DNA from: Palsa-504 sp963834685
GTDB lineage: Bacteria > Actinomycetota > Actinomycetes > Streptosporangiales > Streptosporangiaceae
NCBI GenBank assembly: GCA_963834685.1
Contig: CAWICW010000037.1
Span: forward strand, 62,001 to 126,000
Direction: 5' to 3'
Length of the DNA: 64,000 bases
Shown: piece by piece, positions 41,568-51,997 of the stretch
How positions within the stretch are numbered: the first letter of the stretch is position 1
Layout: each line of letters begins with the position of its first letter
The notes under the pieces: generated by a model
What the model was told of the DNA's origin: nothing
The model's database searches: none
The model's input: the letters and a program-made list of their open reading frames with translations, nothing else
Program-made: the position numbers and the translations under genes

Positions 41568-41902
41568 TATGACTCCTTAGCTAGGGCGACGTAGACCTCG
41601 TCGCCTTCGATCTTGACGGGGTAAACGGGAACGGGCTCGGTGGCCGGCAGCCCGGTGGGCGCGCCGGTGCGCAGGTCGAAGCAGGACCCGTGCAGCCAGC
41701 ACTCGACCGTGTGGTCGTAGATCTCGCCCTCGGACAGCGGCACCTCCGCGTGCGAGCACACGTCCCGCAGCGCGAAGACCTCGCCGCCGGCGCGCGCCAC
41801 GGCGACCGGCTCACCCGCCACCTCGACGCCGATGACCCCCTCGACGGGGAGATCCGACAGCGCGCAGGCCCGGGTGTACACAGGGGTGTTCGTCTCGGTC
41901 AT
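41567..41902 (-). CDS. Rieske-type ferredoxin of the suf operon
   Basis: A 111-aa Rieske [2Fe-2S] protein: ligands CSH in DVCSHAEVPLSEG and CWLH in VECWLHGSCFD. It is a regular member of actinobacterial suf operons, between sufD and sufC, and may supply electrons for cluster assembly. ATGA overlap with sufD. Confidence 0.94.
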   Translation of the reverse strand: MTETNTPVYTRACALSDLPVEGVIGVEVAGEPVAVARAGGEVFALRDVCSHAEVPLSEGEIYDHTVECWLHGSCFDLRTGAPTGLPATEPVPVYPVKIEGDEVYVALAKES

Positions 41903-43067
41903 CGCGGCGCTCCAGCAGGCAGCGTTCTGGTCAGCTCCCCCTCGACGGCCTCGGTGATCCTGCCGCGCAGCTCCGGTACCTCGATGGTGTCGATCAGCTG
42001 GCCGAAGAACCCGCGGATGACCAGCTTGCGGGCCTCGTGGAACGGGATGCCGCGGGCCATCAGGTAGAACAGGTGGTGGTCCTCGAGCCGGCCGCTGGCG
42101 CTGGCGTGGCCGGCCCCGATGATCTCGCCGGTGAGGATCTCCAGGTTCGGCACCGAGTCGACCCGGGTGCCGTCGGTCAGCACCAGGTTCCGGTTGTACT
42201 CGTAGGTGTCGGTGCCGGTGGCCTCGGGCCGGATCAGCACGTCGCCGATCCAGACCGCGTGCGCGTCCTGACCCTGTAGCGCGCCCTTGTAGGTGACTCG
42301 GCTCCGGCAGTTGGGCACGTCGTGGTCGACGAACAGCCGGTGCTCCAGGTGCTGATCCGCGTCGGCGAAGTACAGACCGGTCAGCTCGGCGTCGCCGCCC
42401 GGGCCGTCGTAGCGCACCTCAATGCCGAGCCGGACCACCGATCCGCCGAGGCTGACCGCGGCGTGCCGGAGCCGGGCGTCCCGGCCCAGCGTGGCGTAGT
42501 GGTAGGAGACGTGCACCGTGTCGTCGGCCCAGTCCTGCAGGCTGACCACGGACAGCGAGGCGCCGTCGCCCACCACCAGCTCGACGTTGTCGGCGTAGGT
42601 GGCGCTGCCGCGGTGGTCGATCACCACCACCGCCCGCGAGAGCGGCTCGGCCTGCACCAGCAGGTGGCCGTAGTCCGCGCCTCCGTGCCCGGTCACGGTG
42701 ACGACCGTGGGCCGGGACGCGTCGGCCTCCGCGGGCACCGTGATCACGGTCGCCTCGTCGAACGACGCGTAGGCCCGGGCGCTGATCCGGTCGGCCGGGA
42801 TGAAGGTGCGGGCGGCGTGAGCCACGGACCGTTCGGCAGAAGAGGTCTTGACCTCAGGGGCCGGGTCCACGTCCACTTCCACGCCCGCCGTCGGCGACGG
42901 TACCGGCGGAGAATCGGTGTGCAGGCCGCGCAGCCGGCGCAGCGGGGTGAACCGCCACTCCTCCTCGCGGCCGTCGGGCACGCCGAAGTCCGCGAGGTCG
43001 TAGGACCGGTGCTCGTGCAGCCTGCTCACGGGAGCGGACTCGATCGCTCCCTGCAATCCAGCCGACA

Positions 43068-43068
<1 letters not shown>
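41899..43068 (-). CDS. sufD: Fe-S cluster assembly protein SufD
   Basis: A 389-aa beta-helix scaffold subunit that forms a heterodimer with SufB on SufC2. It has the family start YDLADFGVPDGREEEWRFTPLRRL and the C-terminal GHASASGRLEDHHLFYLMARGIPFHEARKLVIRGFF. Its ATG shares one base with the sufB stop (TGATG). Confidence 0.96.
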
Positions 43069-44476
<1,408 letters not shown>

Positions 44477-44480
<4 letters not shown>

Positions 44481-45244
44481 GTCAAGAGCCCTCCGGACTC
44501 TGCGGTGATTTCGGTAGTTACGCCATGTTTTACAACAGATTTCACCGGGCCGGCCTTCCCGGCGCCCGTGACGTGCGTGACGTGCGTGACGTGCGTAGTG
44601 CAGATCCCGTCGCCGTGCGCGATGGTAGCGAGGCGCTGCACCGGCGTGCCGAGCAGCCTGCCGAACGCCTCGGTTTCCGCCTCGCACAGCTGCGGGAACT
44701 CGGCTGCCACGTGGGCGACCGGGCAGTGGTGCTGGCAGAGCTGCTCGCCCGACGCTCCCGCGACCAGGCCGCCGATCGCCGGCGCCGGGCCGGCCGAGGC
44801 GGCGTAGCCGTCGGCGGACAGCGCCTCGGCCAGCGCCTGGACCCGCGCGCCCAGCTCGCCCTGGGCCACCACCGGCGCATACCGGCGCTCCAGGTCGGCC
44901 AGCTGCCTGCGGGCGAACTCGGCGACCGCGTCCGGTCCCGCCGTCTCGGCCAGGAACCGCAGCGCGCCCGTGGCCAGGTCATCATAGGCGTGCTCGAACG
45001 CGCTGCGCCCGGCGTCGGTGATGACGAAGACCTTGGCCTGGCCGCGGCCCCGGTTCCCGTAGGTCCTGGCCGTCCTGGTCTCGATGAGGCCTTCGGCCAG
45101 CAGGTTGTCCAGGTGCCGCCGGATGGCGGCCGGGGTGAGCCCGAGCCGACTGCCCAGCGTCGCGGCGGTCGATGGCCCGAGTTCCAGGATCAGCCGCGCG
45201 ACCTGGCCCTTGGTCGGGCCGTCCGGTGGTCGCACGTTTTTCAC
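44477..45244 (-). CDS. sufR: SufR-type iron-sulfur transcriptional regulator
   Basis: A DeoR/ArsR-like winged helix (residues ~15-75: GQVARLILELGPSTAATLGSRLGLTPAAIRRHLDNLLAEGLI) followed by a domain with cysteines CQHHCPVAHVAAEFPQLCEAE and GICTTH that can ligate a [4Fe-4S] cluster. Such regulators repress the suf operon when clusters are sufficient. The GTG at 45244 lies inside one of two near-identical 21-bp sites. A 9-nt tandem repeat near the 3' end encodes THVTHVTHVT just after the last Cys. Confidence 0.93.
44571..44601 (-). repeat. 9-nt tandem repeat in sufR
   Basis: GACGTGCGT is repeated three times on the plus strand, encoding three His-Val-Thr units directly behind the last cluster-ligand Cys of SufR. 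A slippage-prone site next to a cofactor ligand. Confidence 0.7.
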
Positions 45245-45264
45245 AACATCATTGTGCCGTAAAT
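45244..45264. promoter_or_regulatory. sufR: candidate SufR operator 1
   Basis: CAACATC(N3)GTG(N)CGTAAAT on the plus strand, overlapping the sufR start codon; the arms CACAA/TTGTG (45242-45256) also form a dyad with a 5-nt spacer. An almost identical copy lies 45 bp upstream of it in the promoter. Confidence 0.6.
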
Positions 45265-45288
45265 AGGCCTTCCAGCGCAAACTTTTGG

Positions 45289-45309
45289 CAACATCGACGT
45301 GACGTAAAT
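45289..45309. promoter_or_regulatory. sufR: candidate SufR operator 2
   Basis: CAACATC(N3)GTG(N)CGTAAAT again, 17 of 21 positions identical to copy 1, ending at the last base of the amidohydrolase stop codon. It would lie near the -35 zone of the suf promoter. Confidence 0.6.
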
Positions 45310-46292
45310 CACGCCGTCTTGGTGGCGTCGGATGCCTTGAGGCCCAGGACGCGCTCGGCGTTGCCGCCCGCGATCTTGGCCACCTCGTCCGAGCTGAGCG
45401 GCAGCGTATCGAGCAGGGCGCGGCCGGCCGCGTTGGACCCGAACGGGTAGTCGACGCTGAACAGCACCCGGTCCACTCCGAGCACCTCCACCGTGCACAT
45501 GACCGGCGGGATGCTGAACAGCCCGCTGGTCGTCACCCAGATGTTGCGAGCGAAGTACTCAGAGGGTCTGCTGGCCAGCCCGTCCACCCGCAGCATCTGG
45601 TCGATCCTGGCCAGCATGAACGGCAGCATCTCGCCGCAGTGCCCGACGATCAGGCGCAGCCCGGGATGCCGGTCGAAGACGCCGGTGGCGACCATGCGCA
45701 GCACGTGCAGGCCGGCCTCGGCGTGCCAGCCCCAGGCGCCGGTGGCCAGCCGGGCCGCCACGCCCGGCGGCAGCCCGCCGTACAGCACCTCGCGCAGGGC
45801 TGCCGACGGCGGCGCGGGGTGCAGGTACAGCGGCACGTCGAGCCGCTCGAACCGGTCGAGCAGCGGCTCGAACCTCGCGTCGTCCAGGAACGCTTCGTTG
45901 GACCCGAGGGTGCTGTTGACCAGGGCGCCGACGAAGCCGAGTTCGACGGTGGCGCGTTCCAGCTCGTCGGCCGCGGCCTGCGGATCGGCGGTGGGCAAGG
46001 TGGCGAAGCCGGCGAACCGATCCGGGTGGGCGCGGACCGCCGCGGCCAGCTGGTCGTTGGCCTCGCGGGCGAGGGACAGGCCTTCGGCCCCGGCATGCCC
46101 CTGTGCGGCCGGGGCTACGTGGGAGATGACCTGGAGGTCGATCCCGTTCGCGTCCATGTCGGCCAGCCGCAGCGGGCCGAGGTCGCTTAGCTGGTCGCCG
46201 ACGCGGGGTCCCCATACGGCGAGCTGGCCGGTGCCCGGAGGCGCGGCCAGCTCGGCCGTCCAGAAGTGCTCTTCCAGAGCAATCGTTCGCAC
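45309..46292 (-). CDS. amidohydrolase family protein (ACMSD/decarboxylase-like)
   Basis: A 327-aa metal-dependent TIM-barrel hydrolase of the amidohydrolase 2 group. It starts MRTIALEEHFW (ExH metal motif), with PLYLHPAP (His), LRLIVGHCGEMLPFMLARID (His) and VLFSVDYPFGSN (Asp) as the remaining sites, the pattern of gamma-resorcylate/ACMSD-like decarboxylases. Upstream of, and parallel to, sufR; the suf promoter overlaps its 3' end. Substrate unknown. Confidence 0.9.
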   Translation of the reverse strand: MRTIALEEHFWTAELAAPPGTGQLAVWGPRVGDQLSDLGPLRLADMDANGIDLQVISHVAPAAQGHAGAEGLSLAREANDQLAAAVRAHPDRFAGFATLPTADPQAAADELERATVELGFVGALVNSTLGSNEAFLDDARFEPLLDRFERLDVPLYLHPAPPSAALREVLYGGLPPGVAARLATGAWGWHAEAGLHVLRMVATGVFDRHPGLRLIVGHCGEMLPFMLARIDQMLRVDGLASRPSEYFARNIWVTTSGLFSIPPVMCTVEVLGVDRVLFSVDYPFGSNAAGRALLDTLPLSSDEVAKIAGGNAERVLGLKASDATKTA

Positions 46293-46363
46293 CCGGCCAT
46301 TGTCGCGCAGCGCGGCCGTTCTCGCGCGGCCCGCCTCAGGCGACGCGGCGCCCTCAGCCGGCC

Positions 46364-48778
46364 TTACGGGACGATGCCGATCGTGATCCCGTCCACGCCG
46401 CTCGGGTGCTCGGCCCGCCCGCGGACCACCTCATCGGCCCGGGCCGCGATCCGGAGCGGTTCGGCGATCTGATCCAGCAGCTCCCCGGCCGCCGTGTCAT
46501 GCGCCTGCAGGATCAGCTGGCTGAGCCGGGCCGAGTTGCCCAGCCGCAGCCCGCTGCGCAGGACGCGGCTCGCGTCCAGGATCACGGCCAGCTGGTCCAC
46601 CGCGGAACGGTCCGACCTCCAGCGCGGATCGGCCGCCGGCCAGCGGGTCAGGTGCAGCGAGAGCGCGTCCTCGTGCTCGCGGTAGAACCGCTGGTACATG
46701 TGCTCGGTCAGGAACGGCGTGAACGGCGCGAACAGTCCGAGCAACGCCCGGAACGAGTCCCGCAGCGTCCACCGGACGGCGGCCTGGTCGGCCCGGTCCT
46801 TGATCATCTCGATGTACCGGTCGCAGTAGATCGACCAGAACATCCGGGAGGCGGCCTGGTGGGCCTGCAGGTAGTCGTGGGCCTCGAACGCCGCGGTAGC
46901 CTCGTCGATGGCGTCGGCCAGGTGCGACAGCACCCACCGGTCCACGATGTCCCGCTCGCCGGGCTCCGGGGCGGCCCCGGACAGCTCGCCGAGGTGCAGG
47001 GACAGGAACCGGCCCACGTTCCACAGCTTGACCGTGAACTTCCGGCCAGTCCGTACGTCCTTCTCGTTGTACCTCAGGTCGGTGCCGATGCGGCCGCGGG
47101 TGGCCCACAGCCGCAGCGCGTCCGCGCCGTACTTGCCCATCACGTCGTCCGGGACGTACCGGTTATATCCGTCCGGACCTGTCGACTTATCGAGATCTCG
47201 CTTCGACAGCTTCTTGCCCTGCTCGCTCAGCCCCCAGCCGGAGATCAGCGCGGTCCGCCACGGCACCCGGCCGAACAGCAGCTCGGACTGGACCACGGAG
47301 TAGAACAGCCAGGTCCGGATGATCTCGAACGCCTGCACCCGCATCGACATCGGGGCCAGTGCCGGATCGGTCCCGCCGAGCGCCCACCCGTCGTTGATCT
47401 GCGGGGTCAGCGACGAGGTCATCCAGGTGTCCATCACGTCCGGGTCGCCGGTCAGCTCGCCGTGACCGCACGACGGGCACGATGAGGCCGGCGGCTCATC
47501 GGTGAGCGGGTCGACCGGCAGGTCCTGGAGCCGGGCCAGGACCGGCGCGTCGCACGAGGCGCAAAACCAGACCGGGAACGGCACCCCGTACCGCCGCTGC
47601 CGGGTGATGTTCCAGTCCCACTTGAGCCCGTCGATCCAGTCCTCCAGCCGCCGCCGCATGAACGGCGGGATCCACTCCAGCTCGGCCGCGCGGGCCCGGA
47701 ACCGGTCGGCGTGCTCGCGCACCGCGATGAACCACTGGGGCCTGATCTGGAACTCGACCGGGGTCTGGCAGCGCTCGTGCACCCCGACCACCTGCCGGAT
47801 CGGCACGCTGGAGACCAGCAGCCCGGCCTCGTCGAGCGCCTTGACGATGGCCGAACGCCCCTGGGTCACGGTCAGCCCGGCGAACTGTTCCGCCCGCTCG
47901 CCCAGGCGCCCGTCCGGCTCCACCACCAGGCGCAGCGCCAGGTGGTCGCGCCGCCACCGCAGCACGTCCTCGCTGTCGCCGAACGTGCACACCATCATCA
48001 GCCCGGTGCCGAACTCCGGGTCCACGTCCTGGTCGGCCAGGACCGGCACCTCGTAGCCGAACAGCGGCACCCGGGCCGTGGTGAGTCCCCGATAGCGGGT
48101 GTCGGCGGGATGGTGGTACAGCGCCACGCAGGCCGGCAGCAGCTCGGGCCGGGTAGTCGCGATCATCAAGTTCTCCCCGAACTTGATGGTGTGCAGCCTA
48201 CTGCTCCGTACCAGGTCCTCCACGTCCGCCTGGGCCAGCGAGGTCCGGTCCTCCGTGCACCACAGGATCGGGTCCTGCGCCCGGCGCAGGTAGCCCGCCT
48301 CGTGCAGCGTGACGAAGCTGGTCTGGGCGGTCCGCTGGCAGCGGGCGTCGATGGTGGAGTAGCGCAGCGACCAGTCGAGCGACAGGCCCAGCCGCCGCCA
48401 CAGGTCCTCGTACCGTTCGGCCGTGCGCTGGGTCTCGGCCAGGCACAGCGCGACGAACTCGGACCGCGGCAGGTCCACCGCCCGCACGCCGTAGGCTTGC
48501 TCGACGTACCGTTCGGTGGGTAGCCCGTTGTCGTCGAACCCGATCGGGTAGAACACCCGCTCGCCCCGCATCCGCCGGTACCGAACGATGAAGTCGGGCT
48601 GCGAGTAGCTCATCGCGTGGCCCACGTGCAGGTGCGCTGCCGACACGTACGGCGGCGGCGTGTCTACGCTGAATACCGGCCCGTGCCCGGCACGGTCATA
48701 CCGGTAGACGTCGTGCGTCTCCCACAGCGCGCGGGCGGCCGCCTCGACCGCCTGGTGGTCGTACTCGCCGGGTTCCAT
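46364..48778 (-). CDS. valS: valyl-tRNA synthetase, archaeal-like type
   Basis: An ~804-aa class Ia synthetase: HIGH as HVGH in AAHLHVGHAMSYSQPDFI, KMSKS as KKLSKRDL in GLSEQGKKLSKRDLDK, an editing domain with IATTRPELLPACVAL, a zinc-binding CASCDAP...CPSCGHG pair, and the anticodon-binding part DRWVLSHLADAIDEATAAF. Small for ValRS and without a long C-terminal coiled coil. ATG 48778 gives the family-like start; GTG 48841 would add 21 residues. No T-box was seen upstream. Whether it is the only ValRS cannot be known here. Confidence 0.9.
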   Translation of the reverse strand: MEPGEYDHQAVEAAARALWETHDVYRYDRAGHGPVFSVDTPPPYVSAAHLHVGHAMSYSQPDFIVRYRRMRGERVFYPIGFDDNGLPTERYVEQAYGVRAVDLPRSEFVALCLAETQRTAERYEDLWRRLGLSLDWSLRYSTIDARCQRTAQTSFVTLHEAGYLRRAQDPILWCTEDRTSLAQADVEDLVRSSRLHTIKFGENLMIATTRPELLPACVALYHHPADTRYRGLTTARVPLFGYEVPVLADQDVDPEFGTGLMMVCTFGDSEDVLRWRRDHLALRLVVEPDGRLGERAEQFAGLTVTQGRSAIVKALDEAGLLVSSVPIRQVVGVHERCQTPVEFQIRPQWFIAVREHADRFRARAAELEWIPPFMRRRLEDWIDGLKWDWNITRQRRYGVPFPVWFCASCDAPVLARLQDLPVDPLTDEPPASSCPSCGHGELTGDPDVMDTWMTSSLTPQINDGWALGGTDPALAPMSMRVQAFEIIRTWLFYSVVQSELLFGRVPWRTALISGWGLSEQGKKLSKRDLDKSTGPDGYNRYVPDDVMGKYGADALRLWATRGRIGTDLRYNEKDVRTGRKFTVKLWNVGRFLSLHLGELSGAAPEPGERDIVDRWVLSHLADAIDEATAAFEAHDYLQAHQAASRMFWSIYCDRYIEMIKDRADQAAVRWTLRDSFRALLGLFAPFTPFLTEHMYQRFYREHEDALSLHLTRWPAADPRWRSDRSAVDQLAVILDASRVLRSGLRLGNSARLSQLILQAHDTAAGELLDQIAEPLRIAARADEVVRGRAEHPSGVDGITIGIVP

Positions 48779-49044
48779 AGGAAGGGAAGGTATCTGCTCC
48801 GGGGCGTGCGTCTTAAATTCTTTTCTGACCGAACGGACCACGGTTCTCGCCCCGCGTGACCTGACGAGCGAACCGCGGGACGGCCAGATGCGGCTCTATC
48901 CTTCCCCCATGCCCACCCCAGAAGTCGGCGCCGTGAATTCTTCGTGGTGCCGCATGCCGCAGCTAGGTGCCGGGAAATGAACGTGGTACGAACGAACCAG
49001 CCGGCCGACTGAGAAAGCCCAGGAAGATAGAGACAAGCGCCGCC

Positions 49045-50331
49045 ATGCCCGCCCCGCGTCCCGACATCGCCGACCTGCTCGAGGTGGCTGTTCCGCCCGA
49101 CGTCAAGGTGATCACGGTCAGTGACTTGCACCTGCCCCCGGTCCGGACGGACGTCTCGGGCCGGTCCTGCGAGATGCTGGCACGCCATCTCGCCGAGGAG
49201 CCGGGGACGCCCACCGTAGTCCTGGCCGGGGACGTGATCGAACTGCTCGGCTCCCCCGGGTCGACGGCTACCGACATCCTTCGACCGCACGAGGACCTGT
49301 GCACCGCGCTGCTCGACGTGACCGCGCGCGGCGGGCAGGTCATCTACGCCATCGGCAACCACGACAGCGACCTGGCCTGGGACGTCAAGGCGGCGGACGC
49401 GGTGCGGGAGATGACCGGGGCCCGGCTGTGCCTGGCCGCGGACCTGATCCTGGCCGACGGCAAGAAGATCCGGGTGGAGCACGGCCACCAGCTCGACCCG
49501 TACAACTGCTTCTGCGACGCGCGCAACCCGCTGGACACCCCCATGGGCCACCACATCGTCCGGGAGGTCATCCCGCGGATCGAGTTCCTCGGCCGCGGCT
49601 GGGTTGACGGCGCGCACGAGATGGCGGACCCGACCGACTTCCCGTCCTTCATCGGCTCCCGGCTCGTCTACCGCAAGCTCGGCCGCCACCTGTGGTGGCT
49701 GATCGCGATCCCGCTCGTGATCTTGGTCCTGGTCCGGATCCCCGAGTTCGCGGCGCTGCGGTCCCGGTACCCGGACACCGACGCGTGGGTGCACCGGGCC
49801 GAGATCCTCGGCTACGGCGCGATAGCAGACCTCCTCGTGATCGCCGCGCTGGTGGCCATCCTGGCCCGGCGCGCGTGGGTGTCGATCAGCGCGCTGGCCC
49901 TCGACAAACGGGGCTACGGGCAGAACCAGGCTGCCCGCCAGCGGGCCGCCGACCTGGTCGCCGACGGCTACCACGGGTTCATCTCCGGGCACACCCACCA
50001 CCCGGAGCTGGCCGCCTCGGGCGGCGGCTTCTACGCCAACTCCGGGTCGTGCACCTCGGTGGTGGAGGCCATCGGCGGGAAGTTCGGCCTGCCCCCGGCC
50101 TACGTGCGCAACCAGCAGATCTGCTGGGTAGAGGTGACCGCGGACCAGGCCGAGCTCGTCACGGCCCGGGTCGAGCTGCCCGGCGCGACCCGGATGGAGC
50201 GGTTCGTCGCCCACGGCCGCAACCCGCACTCCGACATCCCGGCGCGGGTCGCCTCCTGGCCCGCCGGACCCGACTGGCCGCCCCCGGACAAGCCCGCCGA
50301 CCGCACGAAGACGGCCCCGCCCGGGGTCTAG
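49045..50331 (+). CDS. metallophosphoesterase with central membrane segments
   Basis: A 428-aa calcineurin-like phosphoesterase: VITVSDLHLPP (DxH), VVLAGDVIELLG (GD), YAIGNHDSD (GNHD), VEHGHQLDPYN and FISGHTHHPE supply the di-metal ligands. Two hydrophobic segments (LWWLIAIPLVILVLV and IADLLVIAALVAIL, residues ~215-275) split the catalytic domain, so it is probably membrane-bound. Substrate unknown. Its stop shares CTAG with the convergent DksA-like gene. Confidence 0.85.
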   Translation: MPAPRPDIADLLEVAVPPDVKVITVSDLHLPPVRTDVSGRSCEMLARHLAEEPGTPTVVLAGDVIELLGSPGSTATDILRPHEDLCTALLDVTARGGQVIYAIGNHDSDLAWDVKAADAVREMTGARLCLAADLILADGKKIRVEHGHQLDPYNCFCDARNPLDTPMGHHIVREVIPRIEFLGRGWVDGAHEMADPTDFPSFIGSRLVYRKLGRHLWWLIAIPLVILVLVRIPEFAALRSRYPDTDAWVHRAEILGYGAIADLLVIAALVAILARRAWVSISALALDKRGYGQNQAARQRAADLVADGYHGFISGHTHHPELAASGGGFYANSGSCTSVVEAIGGKFGLPPAYVRNQQICWVEVTADQAELVTARVELPGATRMERFVAHGRNPHSDIPARVASWPAGPDWPPPDKPADRTKTAPPGV

Positions 50332-50678
50332 CTGCGTTCGGCGGCGCGGGCTTCCTCGACGGTGAGTTCCGCGGCGGGATCGGCTTCCAGGCGCTCGTCC
50401 GGGATCGGGTCGCCGCTGCGGATCGACCGGCCGTAGGTGCCGTCGTCTAGCCGGTGCAGCGCGCGCTCGATGGCGTCCAGCCGGTCGCGCAGGCTCTCCG
50501 CGATGGCGTCGTCCTCGCCTTCCTCGGTGAGCGCCAGGGCGGCATCGGCGTTGTCTTCCGCCTCGCTCTCCACCTCCGCCACGCGGTCGTCCTGGCCGGC
50601 GGCCTCGGTCTCCTTGAGCAGGCTGCGCACCTCGTCCCGTTCGGTGATGAGCAGGCTACGGGCCCGGTCCTGGTCCAT
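50328..50678 (-). CDS. TraR/DksA-like protein lacking the zinc-finger cysteines
   Basis: The 116-aa acidic coiled-coil protein has the DksA end pattern RLDDGTYGRSIRSGDPIPDERLEADPAAELTVEEA. In the family this reads DGTYGxCxxCGxPIxxxRL...CxxC; here both Cys pairs are replaced by Ser/Arg and Thr/Glu residues, so no zinc site exists. DksA proteins bind RNA polymerase through the secondary channel; whether this degenerate one still does is open. Convergent with, and sharing the CTAG stop of, the phosphoesterase gene. Confidence 0.82.
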   Translation of the reverse strand: MDQDRARSLLITERDEVRSLLKETEAAGQDDRVAEVESEAEDNADAALALTEEGEDDAIAESLRDRLDAIERALHRLDDGTYGRSIRSGDPIPDERLEADPAAELTVEEARAAERS

Positions 50679-50691
50679 CCGGCCGTCCTCC

Positions 50692-51873
50692 CTAGTGCGT
50701 GTGGGACGCGTGCGCGTCCATGTGGTCGTGGCTGTCGGGCGAGCCGCCCATCATCCGCAGCATAGCGACCCCGCCGGTGCGGACGAATCGGATGACCAGG
50801 GCGGCGGCCAGGATCAGGAAGATGATGTTCAGCCAGGTGGTGTAGTCCCAGGACACCCCCTGGTCGGGGAGCTTGGCCTGGGCCGGGTCCGGGATCAGGC
50901 CCAGGGCGCCGAAGACCAGCTCGACCACGTAGCCGGCCGCCGCCATGGTCGCGTAGAACGTGCCGAGCAGGAACCAGGCCATCCGGGCCCCGTAGTACTT
51001 CCGGTAGATGTTCAGGATGGGCGCGATGATGAGGTCAGCAAAGATGAAGGCGATCACGCCGCCGAAGCTGATGCCGCCCTTCCACAGCACCACGGCCAGC
51101 GGTACGTTCCCGATCGAGCAGACGAACGAGACGATGGCCACGACCGGCCCGATGAGCGGTCCCCAGATCTTGGCCGCCAGCGGATGGCCCGCGATGAAGA
51201 AACCCTGCCAGAAGCGGTCGGGCACCCAGGCCGCGATCGCGCCGGCGGCGAACAGGCCGATGACCAGGTCCCTGAGGATCGCGGCCCACTCCATCACGAA
51301 CGCGTGCGCGACCGCGGTGTAGCCGTCGCGCGAGAACAGGCGGCTCGCGAACGAGCCCGGCCGCTGGACGGACATGTCCATCGCGGCGTGGCCTTCCATC
51401 AGGCCGACCCGGCCGCGGTCGGCCTGCGCCCGGGCCTCGCCCAGCAGCCGTTCCCGCAGCAGCAGCCTGAACAGCACGGCGATCAGCACGATCATGACCG
51501 GGCCGCCGGTGAACTCGGCCAGGGTGAACTGCCAGCCCATGAGCAAGGCCAGGATCACCCCGAGCTCGATCACCAGGTTGGTCGAGGCGATCTCGAACGC
51601 CATCGCCGCGGTGAAGCTGGCCCCCTTACGGAACAGTGACCGCGCCAGCGCGACCGCCGCGTACGAGCACGACGATGACGCCGCCCCGAAACCGGTCGCC
51701 AGCGCGAGCGTCCGCGGCCGGTCACTCCCCAGCCGCCGGATGACCGTGGACTTCCTGACCAGAGCCTGGATCATCGCCGACAACCCGAACCCGAGGATCA
51801 GCGCCCAGGTGATCGCCCACGTCATCGACCCGGTGATGGCCAGCGCGTGCAGGATCGCGCGGATCAGGCTCAC
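50692..51873 (-). CDS. UPF0718/ArsP-like permease with His-rich tail
   Basis: A 393-aa membrane permease with about 8-10 hydrophobic segments; the repeated SSSCSYAAVALARSLFRKGASFTAAMAFEIASTNLV and SFVCSIGNVPLAVVLWKGGISFGGVIAFIFADLI motifs are typical of the DUF318/ArsP family with conserved Cys. It ends in HDHMDAHASHTH, a likely metal-binding tail. The GTG at 51873 has AAGGAGG 9 nt upstream. A CsoR-like operator lies about 33 nt upstream, suggesting metal-controlled efflux. Confidence 0.88.
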   Translation of the reverse strand: MSLIRAILHALAITGSMTWAITWALILGFGLSAMIQALVRKSTVIRRLGSDRPRTLALATGFGAASSSCSYAAVALARSLFRKGASFTAAMAFEIASTNLVIELGVILALLMGWQFTLAEFTGGPVMIVLIAVLFRLLLRERLLGEARAQADRGRVGLMEGHAAMDMSVQRPGSFASRLFSRDGYTAVAHAFVMEWAAILRDLVIGLFAAGAIAAWVPDRFWQGFFIAGHPLAAKIWGPLIGPVVAIVSFVCSIGNVPLAVVLWKGGISFGGVIAFIFADLIIAPILNIYRKYYGARMAWFLLGTFYATMAAAGYVVELVFGALGLIPDPAQAKLPDQGVSWDYTTWLNIIFLILAAALVIRFVRTGGVAMLRMMGGSPDSHDHMDAHASHTH

Positions 51874-51905
51874 GTCCGACGGCCTCCTTCGTCCCGACGA
51901 AGATA

Positions 51906-51922
51906 ATACCCCCCGGAGGTAT
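51906..51922. promoter_or_regulatory. CsoR-like operator (ATACCCCCCGGAGGTAT)
   Basis: A 17-bp inverted repeat with TACC/GGTA arms and a G/C-run core, the form of CsoR/RcnR-family operators. It sits 33 nt upstream of the permease start. No csoR gene is in the window. Confidence 0.55.
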
Positions 51923-51997
51923 ATGGCGGCCGCCTCGGCTCTCCGCCGTGCCGGATCCGTCACGAGCGCGGGCCGGCGTGCCCGTAGACTCGCCTGC

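Noticed and set aside
48779..48966. T-box riboswitch upstream of valS
   Set aside because: The only T-box-like string is TGGTGCCGCA on the wrong strand; no TGGNACCGCG and no terminator/antiterminator pair precede valS.
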